Source of the DNA: Natronohydrobacter sp.
Lineage (GTDB): Bacteria > Pseudomonadota > Alphaproteobacteria > Rhodobacterales > Rhodobacteraceae
Assembly (NCBI GenBank): GCA_007116445.1
Contig: SKIM01000109.1
Coordinates: forward strand, 1-13,196
DNA length: 13,196 nt
Reading direction: 5' to 3'
Under the pieces are notes generated by a model that did no database searches, was not told where the DNA came from, and saw only the letters and a list, made by a program, of their open reading frames with translations. Of this stretch, positions 6,675 through 13,196 are shown piece after piece. Positions within the stretch are counted from its first letter, which is position 1; the number at the start of each line of letters is the position of its first letter. The position numbers and the translations under genes are program-made.

Positions 6675-7223
6675 ATGCGCATTCTCAATCCTGCCGTTGC
6701 GACATTTTCGGTGTTTTTGTTGCTCACCACGGCGAATGCCACTGAAGATCGCAGTGTCGCGCCGCTTCTGGACGAATTGCAACAGCCTGATCAGGACGAT
6801 TGGCAACGGCTGGAACGTCAAATTACCCGGCTCTGGTCGCGGTCAGGCTCGGCCAGTGCAGATCTGCTGCTGCAACGCGGGCGTGACGCGATGCGGCGCG
6901 GGCAAGTTGCCGAGGCGATCGAGCATTTCACCGCGCTTATCGATCATGCCCCCGATTTCGCGGAAGGCTACCACGCGCGTGCGACAGCCTGGTTCATGGA
7001 TGGCAAACTTGGTCGCGCGCTTGATGATCTGACCGAGGCATTGGCGCGCAACCCGCATCATTTCTCCGCGCTGGCCGGGATGGGCCGAATATTCGAGGAT
7101 CTGAGCGAGTTTGAGCGCGCCCGCGCGGCCTATCGCGCGGCGAATGCTATACATCCGCATCGCATCGACGTAAGAACGGCGCTGGAACGGCTCGAGCGGC
7201 GGCTGAACGGCACGGCGCTCTAG
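6675..7223 (+). CDS. Exported tetratricopeptide repeat protein
   Basis: A 182-residue protein with a probable Sec signal peptide: MR at the N-terminus, a hydrophobic core around VATFSVFLLL, and an ANA cleavage site at about residue 22. The mature part carries about three TPR units, seen in ADLLLQRGRDAMRRGQVAEA, YHARATAWFMDGKLGRALDD and ALAGMGRIFEDLSEFERARA. It is likely a periplasmic protein-interaction scaffold of unknown partner. An ATG at 6663 is in frame, but GGAGG at 6665-6669 lies inside that extension, 5 nt before ATG 6675. That makes 6675 the better start and leaves the signal peptide at the true N-terminus. The SUV3-like helicase starts 31 bp downstream and is probably co-transcribed, although the proteins are expected in different compartments. 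Confidence 0.85.
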   Translation: MRILNPAVATFSVFLLLTTANATEDRSVAPLLDELQQPDQDDWQRLERQITRLWSRSGSASADLLLQRGRDAMRRGQVAEAIEHFTALIDHAPDFAEGYHARATAWFMDGKLGRALDDLTEALARNPHHFSALAGMGRIFEDLSEFERARAAYRAANAIHPHRIDVRTALERLERRLNGTAL

Positions 7224-7254
7224 CCCGCAAGTTGCGCAGAGGGACTTCGGACGG

Positions 7255-10044
7255 ATGAACATGCGCGCGCAATCGCGGACCGTGGCGGTTCTCGGACCCA
7301 CGAACACGGGCAAAACTCATTATGCTATCGAGCGCATGCTGGCGCATCGCACAGGCGTCATCGGCCTGCCGCTGCGGCTTCTGGCGCGGGAAGTCTATGA
7401 CCGCATCCGCGCCTTGCGCGGCCCCGACTGCGTGGCGCTGGTGACGGGTGAGGAGCGCATCGTGCCTGACCGGACGCAATACTGGGTCTGCACAGTCGAG
7501 GCGATGCCGCTGGAAATCGGTGCGGATTTCGTGGCGATTGACGAGATCCAGCTCTGCGCAGACCCCGATCGCGGGCATGTCTTCACGGATCGGCTGCTGT
7601 CGGCACGGGGGTTGCATGAAACTGTTTTCATGGGCTCGGACACGATGCGCAACGCGATTGCGGCTCTGGTGCCGGGGGTGCATTTCCAGCGCCGCGAGCG
7701 AATGTCGCAGCTGCGTTATTCGGGGTCACGCAAGATCAGCCGGATGCCCGCGCGCAGTGCCATCGTGGGCTTCTCGGTGGAGAATGTTTATGCGATTGCT
7801 GAACTGATCCGTCGCCAGAAGGGCGGTTGCGCGGTGGTCATGGGCGCGCTCAGCCCGCGCACACGCAACGCGCAGGTTGATCTCTATCAGAATGGCGATG
7901 TGGATTATCTGGTCGCGACAGATGCGATTGGGATGGGGCTGAACCTCGATATCAAGCATGTGGCGTTTTCGGCGACGCATAAATTCGACGGTCGTCGGAT
8001 GCGGGGGCTGCAGCCAGATGAGCTGGCCCAGATCGCCGGACGCGCCGGGCGCTATCAGAGCGATGGCAGTTTCGGCGTGACAGGCGAGGCGCGCCCGCTT
8101 CCTGATGAGGTGGTCACGGCCATCGAATCGCACACATTCGTCCCACAGCGACGTCTGCATTGGCGCAATGCCCGGCTAGAATTCGGCACGCCAGAGCGCT
8201 TAGTGGCCTCATTGGAACGTCAGACCAACAATGATTGGCTGACGCGTGCCCGCGACGCGGATGATGTATTGGCACTCAAGACGCTGATTGCGCTGCCCGA
8301 CATTCGCGACCGGCTGCGCGATGCGCGCGATCTGCGGCTTTTGTGGGATGTCTGCCGCGTGCCCGATTTCAGAGGCATCTCGGCGGCGGAACATGCCGGC
8401 CTGTTGGGGCGCATTTTCGAATTCCTGCATGGGGTCGGGCGGATCGATGCCGGTTGGCTGGCGCGCAACATCAAGCGTATTGACCGCACCGAGGGCGATA
8501 TTGACGCTTTGTCGAAACGTCTGGCCTATATTCGCACATGGACGTATATCGCGCAGCGCAAGGCTTGGGTCGATGATGAAAAACATTGGCGCGAGGCGAC
8601 GCGCGCTGTAGAAGACCGACTGTCGGATGCGCTCCATGCGCGGCTGACGCAAAGATTTGTTGACCGGCGCACTTCGGTGCTCTTGCGCCGGTTGAAGCAG
8701 AAGGAGAGCCTTGTGGCTGAGGTGAACGACAAGGGCGAAGTGACCGTCGAGGGCGAGCTGATCGGACGGCTGGAAGGCTTCCGCTTCCGCCCCGACAAGG
8801 CGGCCAGTGCGGATGAGGCGAAAACCCTGCGGCAGGCGTCGCTGGCAGCCCTCGCGCCGCTGTTCCATCTGCGGGCGGATAAATTCTACAACGCGCCCGA
8901 TACCGAGTTCGATTTCACCGAACAAGGCGGGTTGATGTGGGGCGACAGTGCCATTGGCAAGCTGGTGCGTGGCGATGACGCTCTGCGCCCACAGGTCCAG
9001 GTGTTTGTTGATGACGAAGCCGGGCATGACGTGACCGAAAAGGTTCGCCGCCGTCTGCAGCACTTCATCGATCGCAAGATCGCCGCATTGTTTGAACCGC
9101 TCATGAACCTGTCGCGCGACGAAACCCTCTCGGGCCTTGCGCGCGGGGTGGCGTTTCAGCTGGTCGAGGCGATGGGGGTGATCCCGCGTGACAGTATCGC
9201 GCAGGATGTGAAGGCACTCGATCAGGATGCGCGCGGCATGCTGCGCAAACATGGGGTACGTTTCGGCCAGTTTACCGTGTTCCTGCCGCTTTTGCTGAAA
9301 CCGGCGCCGACAAGGCTGCGTCTGGTATTGCGGTCGCTGTCCGAGGGGCTTGATACATTTCCCGAAAGTCCGCCACCAGGGCTGGTCACGATCCCGCATA
9401 TTCCCGAAGTGCCGTCCGATCATTACATCATGGCGGGCTATCGTCCTGCTGGCGCGCGTGCCATCCGTATCGACATGTTGGAGCGTCTGGCCGATCTGCT
9501 GCGCGCCTGCGACAGCCGGGCCGGGTTTGAGTCGACCCCTGACATGCTGTCGATCACTGGCACCACGCTGGAACAATTCGCCGACATGATGGAAGGTCTG
9601 GGCTACAAGGCCGAGCGCGGCACGCGCGAAAAGCCCAAACCCGCCGTGCAAAGCGCTGCAGAAGAGGGTGCAATGCCAGAGGCGCAGGCCCCCACGCCAG
9701 AGGCCGGCTCCGACATGGTCGCCACCGATGGCTCTGTCAGTGACGTAGCACAAGACGGCGCGGCGGACCCGGTCGCAGCGGAACCCGAAGCGCTTGAGGT
9801 GTTCTACACCTTCACCTGGGCACCGCGCCCGCGTCGGGATGCGCGACCCGCGCGCAAGCCTGATGCGCGACCGGAAGGGGGGCGTGCGCGCTCCAAAGGC
9901 GGCAAGGCCAAAAACGCCAAGCCACGCGAGCGCAACGCGCCTGATGAGCGGCGCGAAAAACCTGCGGCGTCGCGCAAACCCGACCGGATCGACCCGGACA
10001 ACCCCTTCGCTGCTGCATTGATGGGTCTGAAACTGAAGGACTGA
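7255..10044 (+). CDS. SUV3-like superfamily 2 RNA helicase
   Basis: A 929-residue DExH-type helicase resembling SUV3, the RNA helicase of the mitochondrial degradosome. Visible motifs: Walker A GPTNTGKT (14-21) almost at the N-terminus, motif II DEIQ (96-99), ATDAIGMG (221-228) and motif VI QIAGRAGR (259-266). The DEIQ box and the GPTNTGKT form are typical of SUV3 rather than of DEAD-box proteins. A long helical C-terminal region follows. From about 793 comes a low-complexity tail, first acidic and Ala/Glu-rich, then strongly Arg/Lys-rich (about 858-910), ending in DPDNPFAAALMGLKLKD. The expected role is cytoplasmic RNA unwinding, perhaps with an exoribonuclease; the bacterial function is not established. 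AGAGGGA (7238-7244) is the likely ribosome binding site. The stop lies 5 bp before the S4 gene. Confidence 0.92.
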   Translation: MNMRAQSRTVAVLGPTNTGKTHYAIERMLAHRTGVIGLPLRLLAREVYDRIRALRGPDCVALVTGEERIVPDRTQYWVCTVEAMPLEIGADFVAIDEIQLCADPDRGHVFTDRLLSARGLHETVFMGSDTMRNAIAALVPGVHFQRRERMSQLRYSGSRKISRMPARSAIVGFSVENVYAIAELIRRQKGGCAVVMGALSPRTRNAQVDLYQNGDVDYLVATDAIGMGLNLDIKHVAFSATHKFDGRRMRGLQPDELAQIAGRAGRYQSDGSFGVTGEARPLPDEVVTAIESHTFVPQRRLHWRNARLEFGTPERLVASLERQTNNDWLTRARDADDVLALKTLIALPDIRDRLRDARDLRLLWDVCRVPDFRGISAAEHAGLLGRIFEFLHGVGRIDAGWLARNIKRIDRTEGDIDALSKRLAYIRTWTYIAQRKAWVDDEKHWREATRAVEDRLSDALHARLTQRFVDRRTSVLLRRLKQKESLVAEVNDKGEVTVEGELIGRLEGFRFRPDKAASADEAKTLRQASLAALAPLFHLRADKFYNAPDTEFDFTEQGGLMWGDSAIGKLVRGDDALRPQVQVFVDDEAGHDVTEKVRRRLQHFIDRKIAALFEPLMNLSRDETLSGLARGVAFQLVEAMGVIPRDSIAQDVKALDQDARGMLRKHGVRFGQFTVFLPLLLKPAPTRLRLVLRSLSEGLDTFPESPPPGLVTIPHIPEVPSDHYIMAGYRPAGARAIRIDMLERLADLLRACDSRAGFESTPDMLSITGTTLEQFADMMEGLGYKAERGTREKPKPAVQSAAEEGAMPEAQAPTPEAGSDMVATDGSVSDVAQDGAADPVAAEPEALEVFYTFTWAPRPRRDARPARKPDARPEGGRARSKGGKAKNAKPRERNAPDERREKPAASRKPDRIDPDNPFAAALMGLKLKD

Positions 10045-10049
10045 GCCCC

Positions 10050-10427
10050 ATGACGGCTCCGCGCGAGACGTTGCGGCTGGACAAATGGCTGTGGCAGGCG
10101 CGCTTCGTGAAATCGCGTAGCCTGGCCGCCAAACTGGTCGAGGGGTCTGGAGTGCGTGTCAACGGGACGCGGATCGCAAAGCCCGGCTATGGGGTCGGTG
10201 TGGGGGATGTTCTCACCTTTGCCCTTGGGGCGCATGTGCGCGTCGCGCGGATCATTGCTCTTGGGAACCGGCGTGGACCGGCCAGCGAGGCACGGCTGCT
10301 CTACGAGGATCTGTCGCCCCCAGAGCTACCGCGTGACCTTTCGCGGCCTGTGCCTATGGCCGGAGGGCGGCCCGACAAACGTGCGCGCCGACGATTTCCG
10401 ACTGCGGCACCAGATACGCTTGATTGA
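10050..10427 (+). CDS. hslR: S4-domain RNA-binding protein, HslR-like
   Basis: A 125-residue protein with an N-terminal S4 RNA-binding domain: LRLDKWLWQARFVKSRSLA (8-26), then VRVNGTRI and KPGYGVGVGDVL. The C-terminus is Arg/Pro-rich (RPDKRARRRF). HslR (Hsp15) in Escherichia coli binds free 50S subunits carrying stalled nascent chains and helps recycle them; size and domain order here match. It starts 5 bp after the SUV3-like helicase stop, with AAGGA (10036-10040) inside that gene's end, so the two are surely co-transcribed. I see no zinc-binding or membrane features. Orthology with HslR is inferred from the domain and length, not from a full alignment. Confidence 0.9.
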   Translation: MTAPRETLRLDKWLWQARFVKSRSLAAKLVEGSGVRVNGTRIAKPGYGVGVGDVLTFALGAHVRVARIIALGNRRGPASEARLLYEDLSPPELPRDLSRPVPMAGGRPDKRARRRFPTAAPDTLD

Positions 10428-10456
10428 TCGCAAGGGCTGGATTATGTCCCCTGCGA
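10428..10456 (+). promoter_or_regulatory. Stem-loop between the S4 gene and fdxA
   Basis: Beginning at the base after the S4 stop codon, TCGCAAGGG (10428-10436) can pair with CCCCTGCGA (10448-10456), one mismatch in nine, closing an 11-nt loop. No T-tract follows. It may be an mRNA processing or stability element that sets different levels for the ferredoxin and the upstream genes. That role is inference from position. Confidence 0.35.
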
Positions 10457-10501
10457 CAAGCGCCGAAGGAAAGCGCTACTGGCAACATCAAGGACGTTTT
10501 C

Positions 10502-10840
10502 ATGACATATGTGGTGATCGACAACTGCATCGCTTGCAAATACACCGATTGCGTCGAGGTATGCCCGGTAGATTGCTTCTATGAAGGCGAGAACATGCTG
10601 GTCATTCATCCCGATGAATGCATTGATTGCGGGGTCTGTGAGCCGGAATGCCCAGCTGATGCGATCCGCCCGGATACCGAGCCCGACATGGAAGAATGGG
10701 TCGAATTCAACCGCAAATATTCCGAACAATGGCCGGTCATCATCACCAAAAAAGATCCACTTCCGGATGCGGAAAAGCGCGACGGTGAAACCGGCAAGCT
10801 TGAAAAATACTTTTCCGAAAGCCCTGGCGAAGGGGGCTGA
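10502..10840 (+). CDS. fdxA: Seven-iron ferredoxin FdxA
   Basis: A 112-residue dicluster ferredoxin of the Azotobacter FdI type, a cytoplasmic electron carrier of low potential. Cysteines at 9, 12, 17, 21, 25, 40, 43, 46 and 50 match the FdI pattern shifted by one. That gives Cys9, 17 and 50 for the 3Fe-4S cluster and Cys21, 40, 43 and 46 for the 4Fe-4S cluster, with Cys12 and Cys25 as non-ligands. The acidic C-terminal extension (DTEPDMEEWVEFNRKYSEQW) is typical of this 7Fe group. AAGGA at 10490-10494 sets the ATG at 10502; upstream in-frame extension starts at TTG and has no family match. It lies 74 bp after the S4 gene on the same strand. Its electron partners are unknown, and I see no reason to tie it to the formate dehydrogenase. 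Confidence 0.95.
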   Translation: MTYVVIDNCIACKYTDCVEVCPVDCFYEGENMLVIHPDECIDCGVCEPECPADAIRPDTEPDMEEWVEFNRKYSEQWPVIITKKDPLPDAEKRDGETGKLEKYFSESPGEGG

Positions 10841-10875
10841 TATCCGTCGCTTGGACAGGCCTCGCCTTCGGATAT
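10840..10875 (+). terminator. Possible weak terminator after fdxA
   Basis: ATATCCG (10840-10846) pairs with CGGATAT (10869-10875), enclosing a smaller AGGC-ctc-GCCT hairpin (10857-10867). The sequence TGTTT follows. Position at the fdxA stop suggests a 3'-end hairpin, but the stem is A/T-rich at its base and the T-tract is poor. Confidence 0.35.
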
Positions 10876-10983
10876 TGTTTGGGCAGGCGTGGGCACGCGG
10901 CAGGACGGTGGCATCGTTTGGATTTGGTGACTGGACCAGCAGGGAAGTTAACCTGTTGGTACAGAACTTGTCAGATCACTAAG

Positions 10984-11020
10984 CAAAGCGCTTTGATTCT
11001 GGGCATTTTTATGATATAGA
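10984..11020 (+). promoter_or_regulatory. Sigma-70-type promoter for carD with overlapping palindrome
   Basis: TTGATT (10993-10998) and TATAGA (11015-11020), 16 bp apart, form a plausible housekeeping promoter in an unusually A/T-rich stretch. The 12-bp palindrome CAAAGCGCTTTG (10984-10995) overlaps the -35 and could be an operator. Transcription would begin near 11027, about 130 nt before the carD start and just ahead of an intrinsic terminator. Confidence 0.5.
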
Positions 11021-11044
11021 ATCGAAACCGAAATCAATGCTCAC

Positions 11045-11072
11045 AACGGCAGTCCTGCCAACTGCCGTTTTT
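11045..11072 (+). terminator. Intrinsic terminator in the carD leader
   Basis: A perfect 9-bp stem, AACGGCAGT (11045-11053) with ACTGCCGTT (11061-11069), closes a 7-nt loop and runs into TTTTT (11068-11072). It sits between the promoter-like site and carD. It may be an attenuator of carD, the end of a short RNA of about 45 nt, or the distal end of the fdxA transcript. A second imperfect stem-loop (11087-11121) follows. Confidence 0.8.
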
Positions 11073-11158
11073 CTGTCGCAAAATTTCGAATTTCAGCAGG
11101 GCGACTCGTCCTGAAAATTCGTGTTTGCCGCGTCAGGATAAAAAGGGAAAGACTGTAT

Positions 11159-11668
11159 ATGACCAAAGCGAAGAAAGCCGAGTTTCGTCCTGACGAGTAT
11201 GTTGTGTATCCTGCCCATGGTGTTGGGCAGATCGTGTCTATCGAAGAACAGGAAATTGCTGGGCTGAAGCTTGAATTATTCGTGATTTCTTTCGAAAAGG
11301 AAAAGATGACCCTGCGGGTGCCGACAAACAAGGCCACAACTGTCGGAATGCGGTCGCTATCTTCGCCTGAGCTGGTTAACAAGGCGCTTGCAACCTTGAA
11401 GGGTAAGGCGCGTGTGAAGCGTGCCATGTGGTCGCGCCGCGCGCAGGAATATGAACAGAAGATCAATTCCGGCGATTTGCTGGCGATCGCAGAGGTTGTG
11501 CGAGATCTGCATCGTAGTGACGATCAGCGCGAGCAGTCCTATTCCGAACGCCAGCTGTATGAAGCTGCACTGGAACGACTGACTCGCGAAGTCGCCGCTG
11601 TCGCAGGCGGGGATGAGACTCTGGCACAGAAACAGGTCTCCGACGTTCTGGTGTCGCGCGCAGCTTGA
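11159..11668 (+). CDS. carD: CarD family transcription regulator (CdnL type)
   Basis: A 169-residue regulator that binds RNA polymerase, rather than a specific operator, and stabilises open complexes at promoters, notably those of rRNA and growth genes. The N-terminal Tudor-like domain that contacts the beta subunit spans about 8-65 (DEYVVYPAHGVGQIVSIEE and VISFEKEKMTLRVP). The helical C-terminal DNA-binding domain follows, with the conserved tryptophan Trp91 in RAMWSRRAQEYEQK that wedges at the upstream edge of the bubble. Length is normal for alphaproteobacterial CdnL/CarD. An AAGGGA ribosome binding site lies near 11143-11148. The gene has its own terminator and probably its own promoter, and is monocistronic. 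Confidence 0.95.
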   Translation: MTKAKKAEFRPDEYVVYPAHGVGQIVSIEEQEIAGLKLELFVISFEKEKMTLRVPTNKATTVGMRSLSSPELVNKALATLKGKARVKRAMWSRRAQEYEQKINSGDLLAIAEVVRDLHRSDDQREQSYSERQLYEAALERLTREVAAVAGGDETLAQKQVSDVLVSRAA

Positions 11669-11687
11669 TCTGATTGCTGTTTTTGAG

Positions 11688-11715
11688 AAAGCGCCTGCAT
11701 TTGCGGGCGCTTTTT
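11688..11715 (+). terminator. Intrinsic terminator after carD
   Basis: AAAGCGCC (11688-11695) pairs perfectly with GGCGCTTT (11706-11713), with further pairing of TGCA against TGCG inside, and five T residues at 11711-11715. It begins 19 bp after the carD stop. Confidence 0.92.
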
Positions 11716-11802
11716 CCGTTTAATCATTGGCAGGGCTTGCCCAACGGCTTTTTGCTGGTCTAAGACACGCGCAAAGTCGCATCAATATCGTCGGAGGATC
11801 CC

Positions 11803-12543
11803 ATGGCCGGTCATTCCAAATGGGCCAATATTCAACATCGCAAGGGGCGTCAGGACGCGGTGCGTGCCAAGCTGTTTTCGAAATTGTCCAAGGAAATCAC
11901 GGTGGCGGCCAAGATGGGCGATCCTGACCCGGATAAGAACCCGAGACTGCGGCTTGCGGTCAAGGAAGCCAAGTCCGTGTCAATGCCCAAAGAGAATATC
12001 GAGCGAGCGATCAAGAAGTCGCAGGGCGGGGACGCGGAGAATTACGAAGAAATTCGTTATGAAGGCTATGGGCCCTCAGGGGTCGCAGTGATTGTTGAGG
12101 CGATGACCGACAATCGCAACCGCACGGCTTCGAATATTCGTTCGACATTTTCCAAGAATGGCGGCAATCTCGGCGAGACGGGGTCTGTGGCCTTCATGTT
12201 CGATCGCAAGGGGCAGGTGGTCTATCCGGCGGCTGTCGGGGATGCGGAAACTGTTTTGCTGGCGGCCATTGATGCTGGCGCGGAAGATGTCGAGAGCAGC
12301 GAAAGCGAGCATGTGATCTGGTGTGCGGATACCGATCTGGCTGTGGTATCCGCTGGGCTCGAAGCGGCGCTTGGCGAGGCTGAAAGCACCAAGTTGGTAT
12401 GGAAGCCTCAGACAACGACATCACTGGACCTCGAAGGGATGCGGGCGCTCATGAAGTTGATCGATGCGCTCGAAGATGACGATGACGTGCAGCATGTGAC
12501 GTCCAATTTTGATGCCACCGACGAGGTGATGGCTGCTCTCTAA
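11803..12543 (+). CDS. yebC: YebC/PmpR family protein (TACO1 homologue)
   Basis: A 246-residue cytoplasmic protein of the YebC/PmpR family, full length, with the signature N-terminus MAGHSKWANIQHRKGRQDA, the central GYGPSGVAVIVEAMTDNRNR segment (about 88-107) and FSKNGGNLGETGSVAFMF. Family members were first described as transcription regulators. The mitochondrial homologue TACO1 is a translation factor, and more recent work on bacterial YebC also points to a role on ribosomes stalled at proline stretches, so the regulator label should be read with care. GGAGG at 11793-11797 gives a strong ribosome binding site. In many bacteria yebC is followed by ruvC; here that neighbour is not present and a decayed IS element follows. 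A weak promoter-like pair (TTGCCC 11737-11742, TAAGAC 11761-11766) precedes it. Confidence 0.95.
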   Translation: MAGHSKWANIQHRKGRQDAVRAKLFSKLSKEITVAAKMGDPDPDKNPRLRLAVKEAKSVSMPKENIERAIKKSQGGDAENYEEIRYEGYGPSGVAVIVEAMTDNRNRTASNIRSTFSKNGGNLGETGSVAFMFDRKGQVVYPAAVGDAETVLLAAIDAGAEDVESSESEHVIWCADTDLAVVSAGLEAALGEAESTKLVWKPQTTTSLDLEGMRALMKLIDALEDDDDVQHVTSNFDATDEVMAAL

Positions 12544-12615
12544 GCACTGTCGTGAGACAGCGCGTCCGGGCAGCAGTGCATGCGGTTTCATGGCACTTTC
12601 TGCTGGTTCATTTTG

Positions 12616-12822
12616 TCAGAAGACATTGTAACACGCGCTTTCAGTGAGTAGGTGGGACGACTGCCCGGCGACGCGCCAGATGTCATCGTATATTCGGGGA
12701 AATGTGCGCAAGATCAGGTTTTTGGGCGTGGCGATTGCTCTCTCGTTCGGGTTCAGATCCGTGCTGTTGGGAAAAAGGTGCAAGAGATCAGATAAAGCCC
12801 TGGTGGAGCTTTTTCCTGACAT
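12616..12822 (-). pseudogene. Decayed C-terminus of an IS630-family transposase
   Basis: A 68-codon minus-strand frame whose last 53 residues align without gaps to the end of IS630-type transposases. LFPNSTDLNPNE corresponds to the family's LPPYSPDLNPIE, which carries the third catalytic acidic residue; KNLILR, IWRVAG and TESACYNVF match the conserved tail (KxLLRKA, W..IG, ..EC.NYF). An in-frame TAA lies two codons upstream of the first ATG, and no transposase sequence is recognisable beyond 12822 in any minus-strand frame, so the N-terminal four fifths including the first two catalytic Asp residues are lost. I could not find terminal inverted repeats. This marks an old insertion downstream of yebC. 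Confidence 0.75.
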
Positions 12823-13145
12823 GGATTACTGCGCGAAATAGCGTTTTGGTTTCAAAGCCCTTCGGTTGCAATCTGAGACATATCCTGCGGCAGGAAGGGA
12901 GCTCAGCACTCATCGGGAGTGAAGATTCTGCAGATATCGCCGAGGGCTTTGAACAGATCGGTCTAGGAGCGTGCAGCGACTTTGCGCAGCTGTACTGTGC
13001 ATTTTGCGACAGCCTGTTCGGTTGGAGTATAATCAAGGTGAGTATGGCGGCAAGTAGAGGAACCAGCATTTGGGGGCCCGGCTCGCCCAAGTTTAACACT
13101 TCAAGGTATTAAGTGCTTGATTTTCTTGAAGCGGGGTCTCAAGAA
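12823..13145. other. Gene-free stretch after the IS630 remnant
   Basis: I see no convincing gene. Open frames on both strands here (up to 136 codons) match no family I recognise and cross the IS remnant. The stretch is less G/C-rich than its surroundings and may include scrambled insertion-element DNA. The only signals seen are a promoter-like site (13004-13033) and overlapping inverted repeats (13097-13146). Confidence 0.5.
13004..13033 (+). promoter_or_regulatory. Candidate promoter for the gene at the right edge
   Basis: TTGCGA (13004-13009) and a perfect TATAAT (13028-13033) are 18 bp apart. TATAAT is rare in DNA of this base composition. Transcription would begin near 13040 and leave a leader of about 105 nt before ATG 13146. 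Confidence 0.4.
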
Positions 13146-13146
13146 A
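13122..13146. repeat. 8-bp inverted repeat before the edge ORF
   Basis: TTTCTTGA (13122-13129) and TCAAGAAA (13139-13146) are perfect reverse complements around 9 nt. A competing pair, CTTCAAG (13099-13105) with CTTGAAG (13125-13131), overlaps it. The repeat ends on the possible start codon at 13146 and could be a hairpin over the start site or an operator. Confidence 0.45.
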
Positions 13147-13196
13147 TGACACAACAGATCAGGCTGGCTGCTTCGGCAGCTCTATGTTCAGCGTCC
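13146..13196 (+). CDS. Possible 5' end of a gene cut by the window edge
   Basis: ATG 13146 opens a frame of 17 codons that stays open to the end of the window. It reads MTQQIRLAASAALCSAS, which resembles the start of a signal peptide (a charged residue, then Ala/Leu-rich). The only Shine-Dalgarno-like bases are GGGG at 13133-13136, 9 nt away, so the start is weakly supported. No family can be named from this much sequence. Confidence 0.35.
   Translation, partial: MTQQIRLAASAALCSAS

Noticed and set aside
8209..9753. 514-codon minus-strand frame opposite the SUV3-like helicase
   Set aside because: Antisense to a clear helicase gene; product rich in His, Arg and Gln without any family features.
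10424..10501. N-terminal extension of FdxA from a TTG overlapping the S4 gene stop
   Set aside because: The ATG at 10502 has a well spaced AAGGA and gives the exact cysteine spacing and length of 7Fe ferredoxins; the extension resembles nothing.
12702..13112. 136-codon plus-strand frame near the right end, and the 103-codon minus-strand frame 12788-13099
   Set aside because: Both match no family I recognise; the first is antisense to the IS630 remnant and the second overlaps its edge out of frame.
1..13196. CRISPR arrays, tRNA or rRNA genes, toxin-antitoxin pairs, defence or phage genes
   Set aside because: I looked for regular spaced repeats, RNA gene landmarks and relevant protein families on both strands and found none.

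Overview
The window is high-GC DNA whose gene content and order suggest an alphaproteobacterium of the Rhodobacterales / Rhodobacteraceae type. Pointers are a soluble NAD-type molybdenum formate dehydrogenase alpha subunit, a SUV3-like helicase next to an HslR-like S4 protein, a 7Fe ferredoxin FdxA next to a CarD regulator, and an IS630 remnant. This assignment is inferred from protein families and was not tested by search.

Layout. (1) 1-2935: a 22-bp inverted repeat, the formate dehydrogenase alpha gene (+), and a two-sided terminator. (2) 2935-4975: an RhlE-type DEAD-box helicase (-), probably starting at TTG 4254, diverges from a cold-shock protein gene (+) across a 514-bp intergenic region. 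(3) 5028-6589: a tight minus-strand operon of SCP2-like protein, alpha/beta hydrolase and ArsC/Spx-like thioredoxin-fold protein. (4) 6590-6674: a short divergent control region with two dyads. (5) 6675-10840: a plus-strand run of secreted TPR protein, SUV3-like helicase, S4 RNA-binding protein and ferredoxin FdxA. (6) 10841-11715: a promoter, an early intrinsic terminator, then carD and its own terminator. (7) 11803-12543: yebC. (8) 12544-13196: no intact gene, but a decayed IS630 transposase C-terminus on the minus strand, a promoter-like site, and possibly the first 17 codons of a gene that runs off the right edge.

Functional reading. Much of the window concerns RNA handling and gene expression: two RNA helicases, a cold-shock protein, an S4 protein, CarD and YebC. 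Alongside this are redox functions: formate oxidation, a 7Fe ferredoxin and a CxxC thioredoxin-fold protein. The region looks like chromosomal core. I see no phage, CRISPR, toxin-antitoxin or defence island. The most unusual signals are regulatory: the hairpin abutting the formate dehydrogenase ribosome binding site, the promoter-terminator-leader arrangement ahead of carD, and the dyads in the SCP2/TPR divergent region. The formate dehydrogenase alpha subunit also lacks the cysteines of the NuoG-type His-Cys3 cluster.
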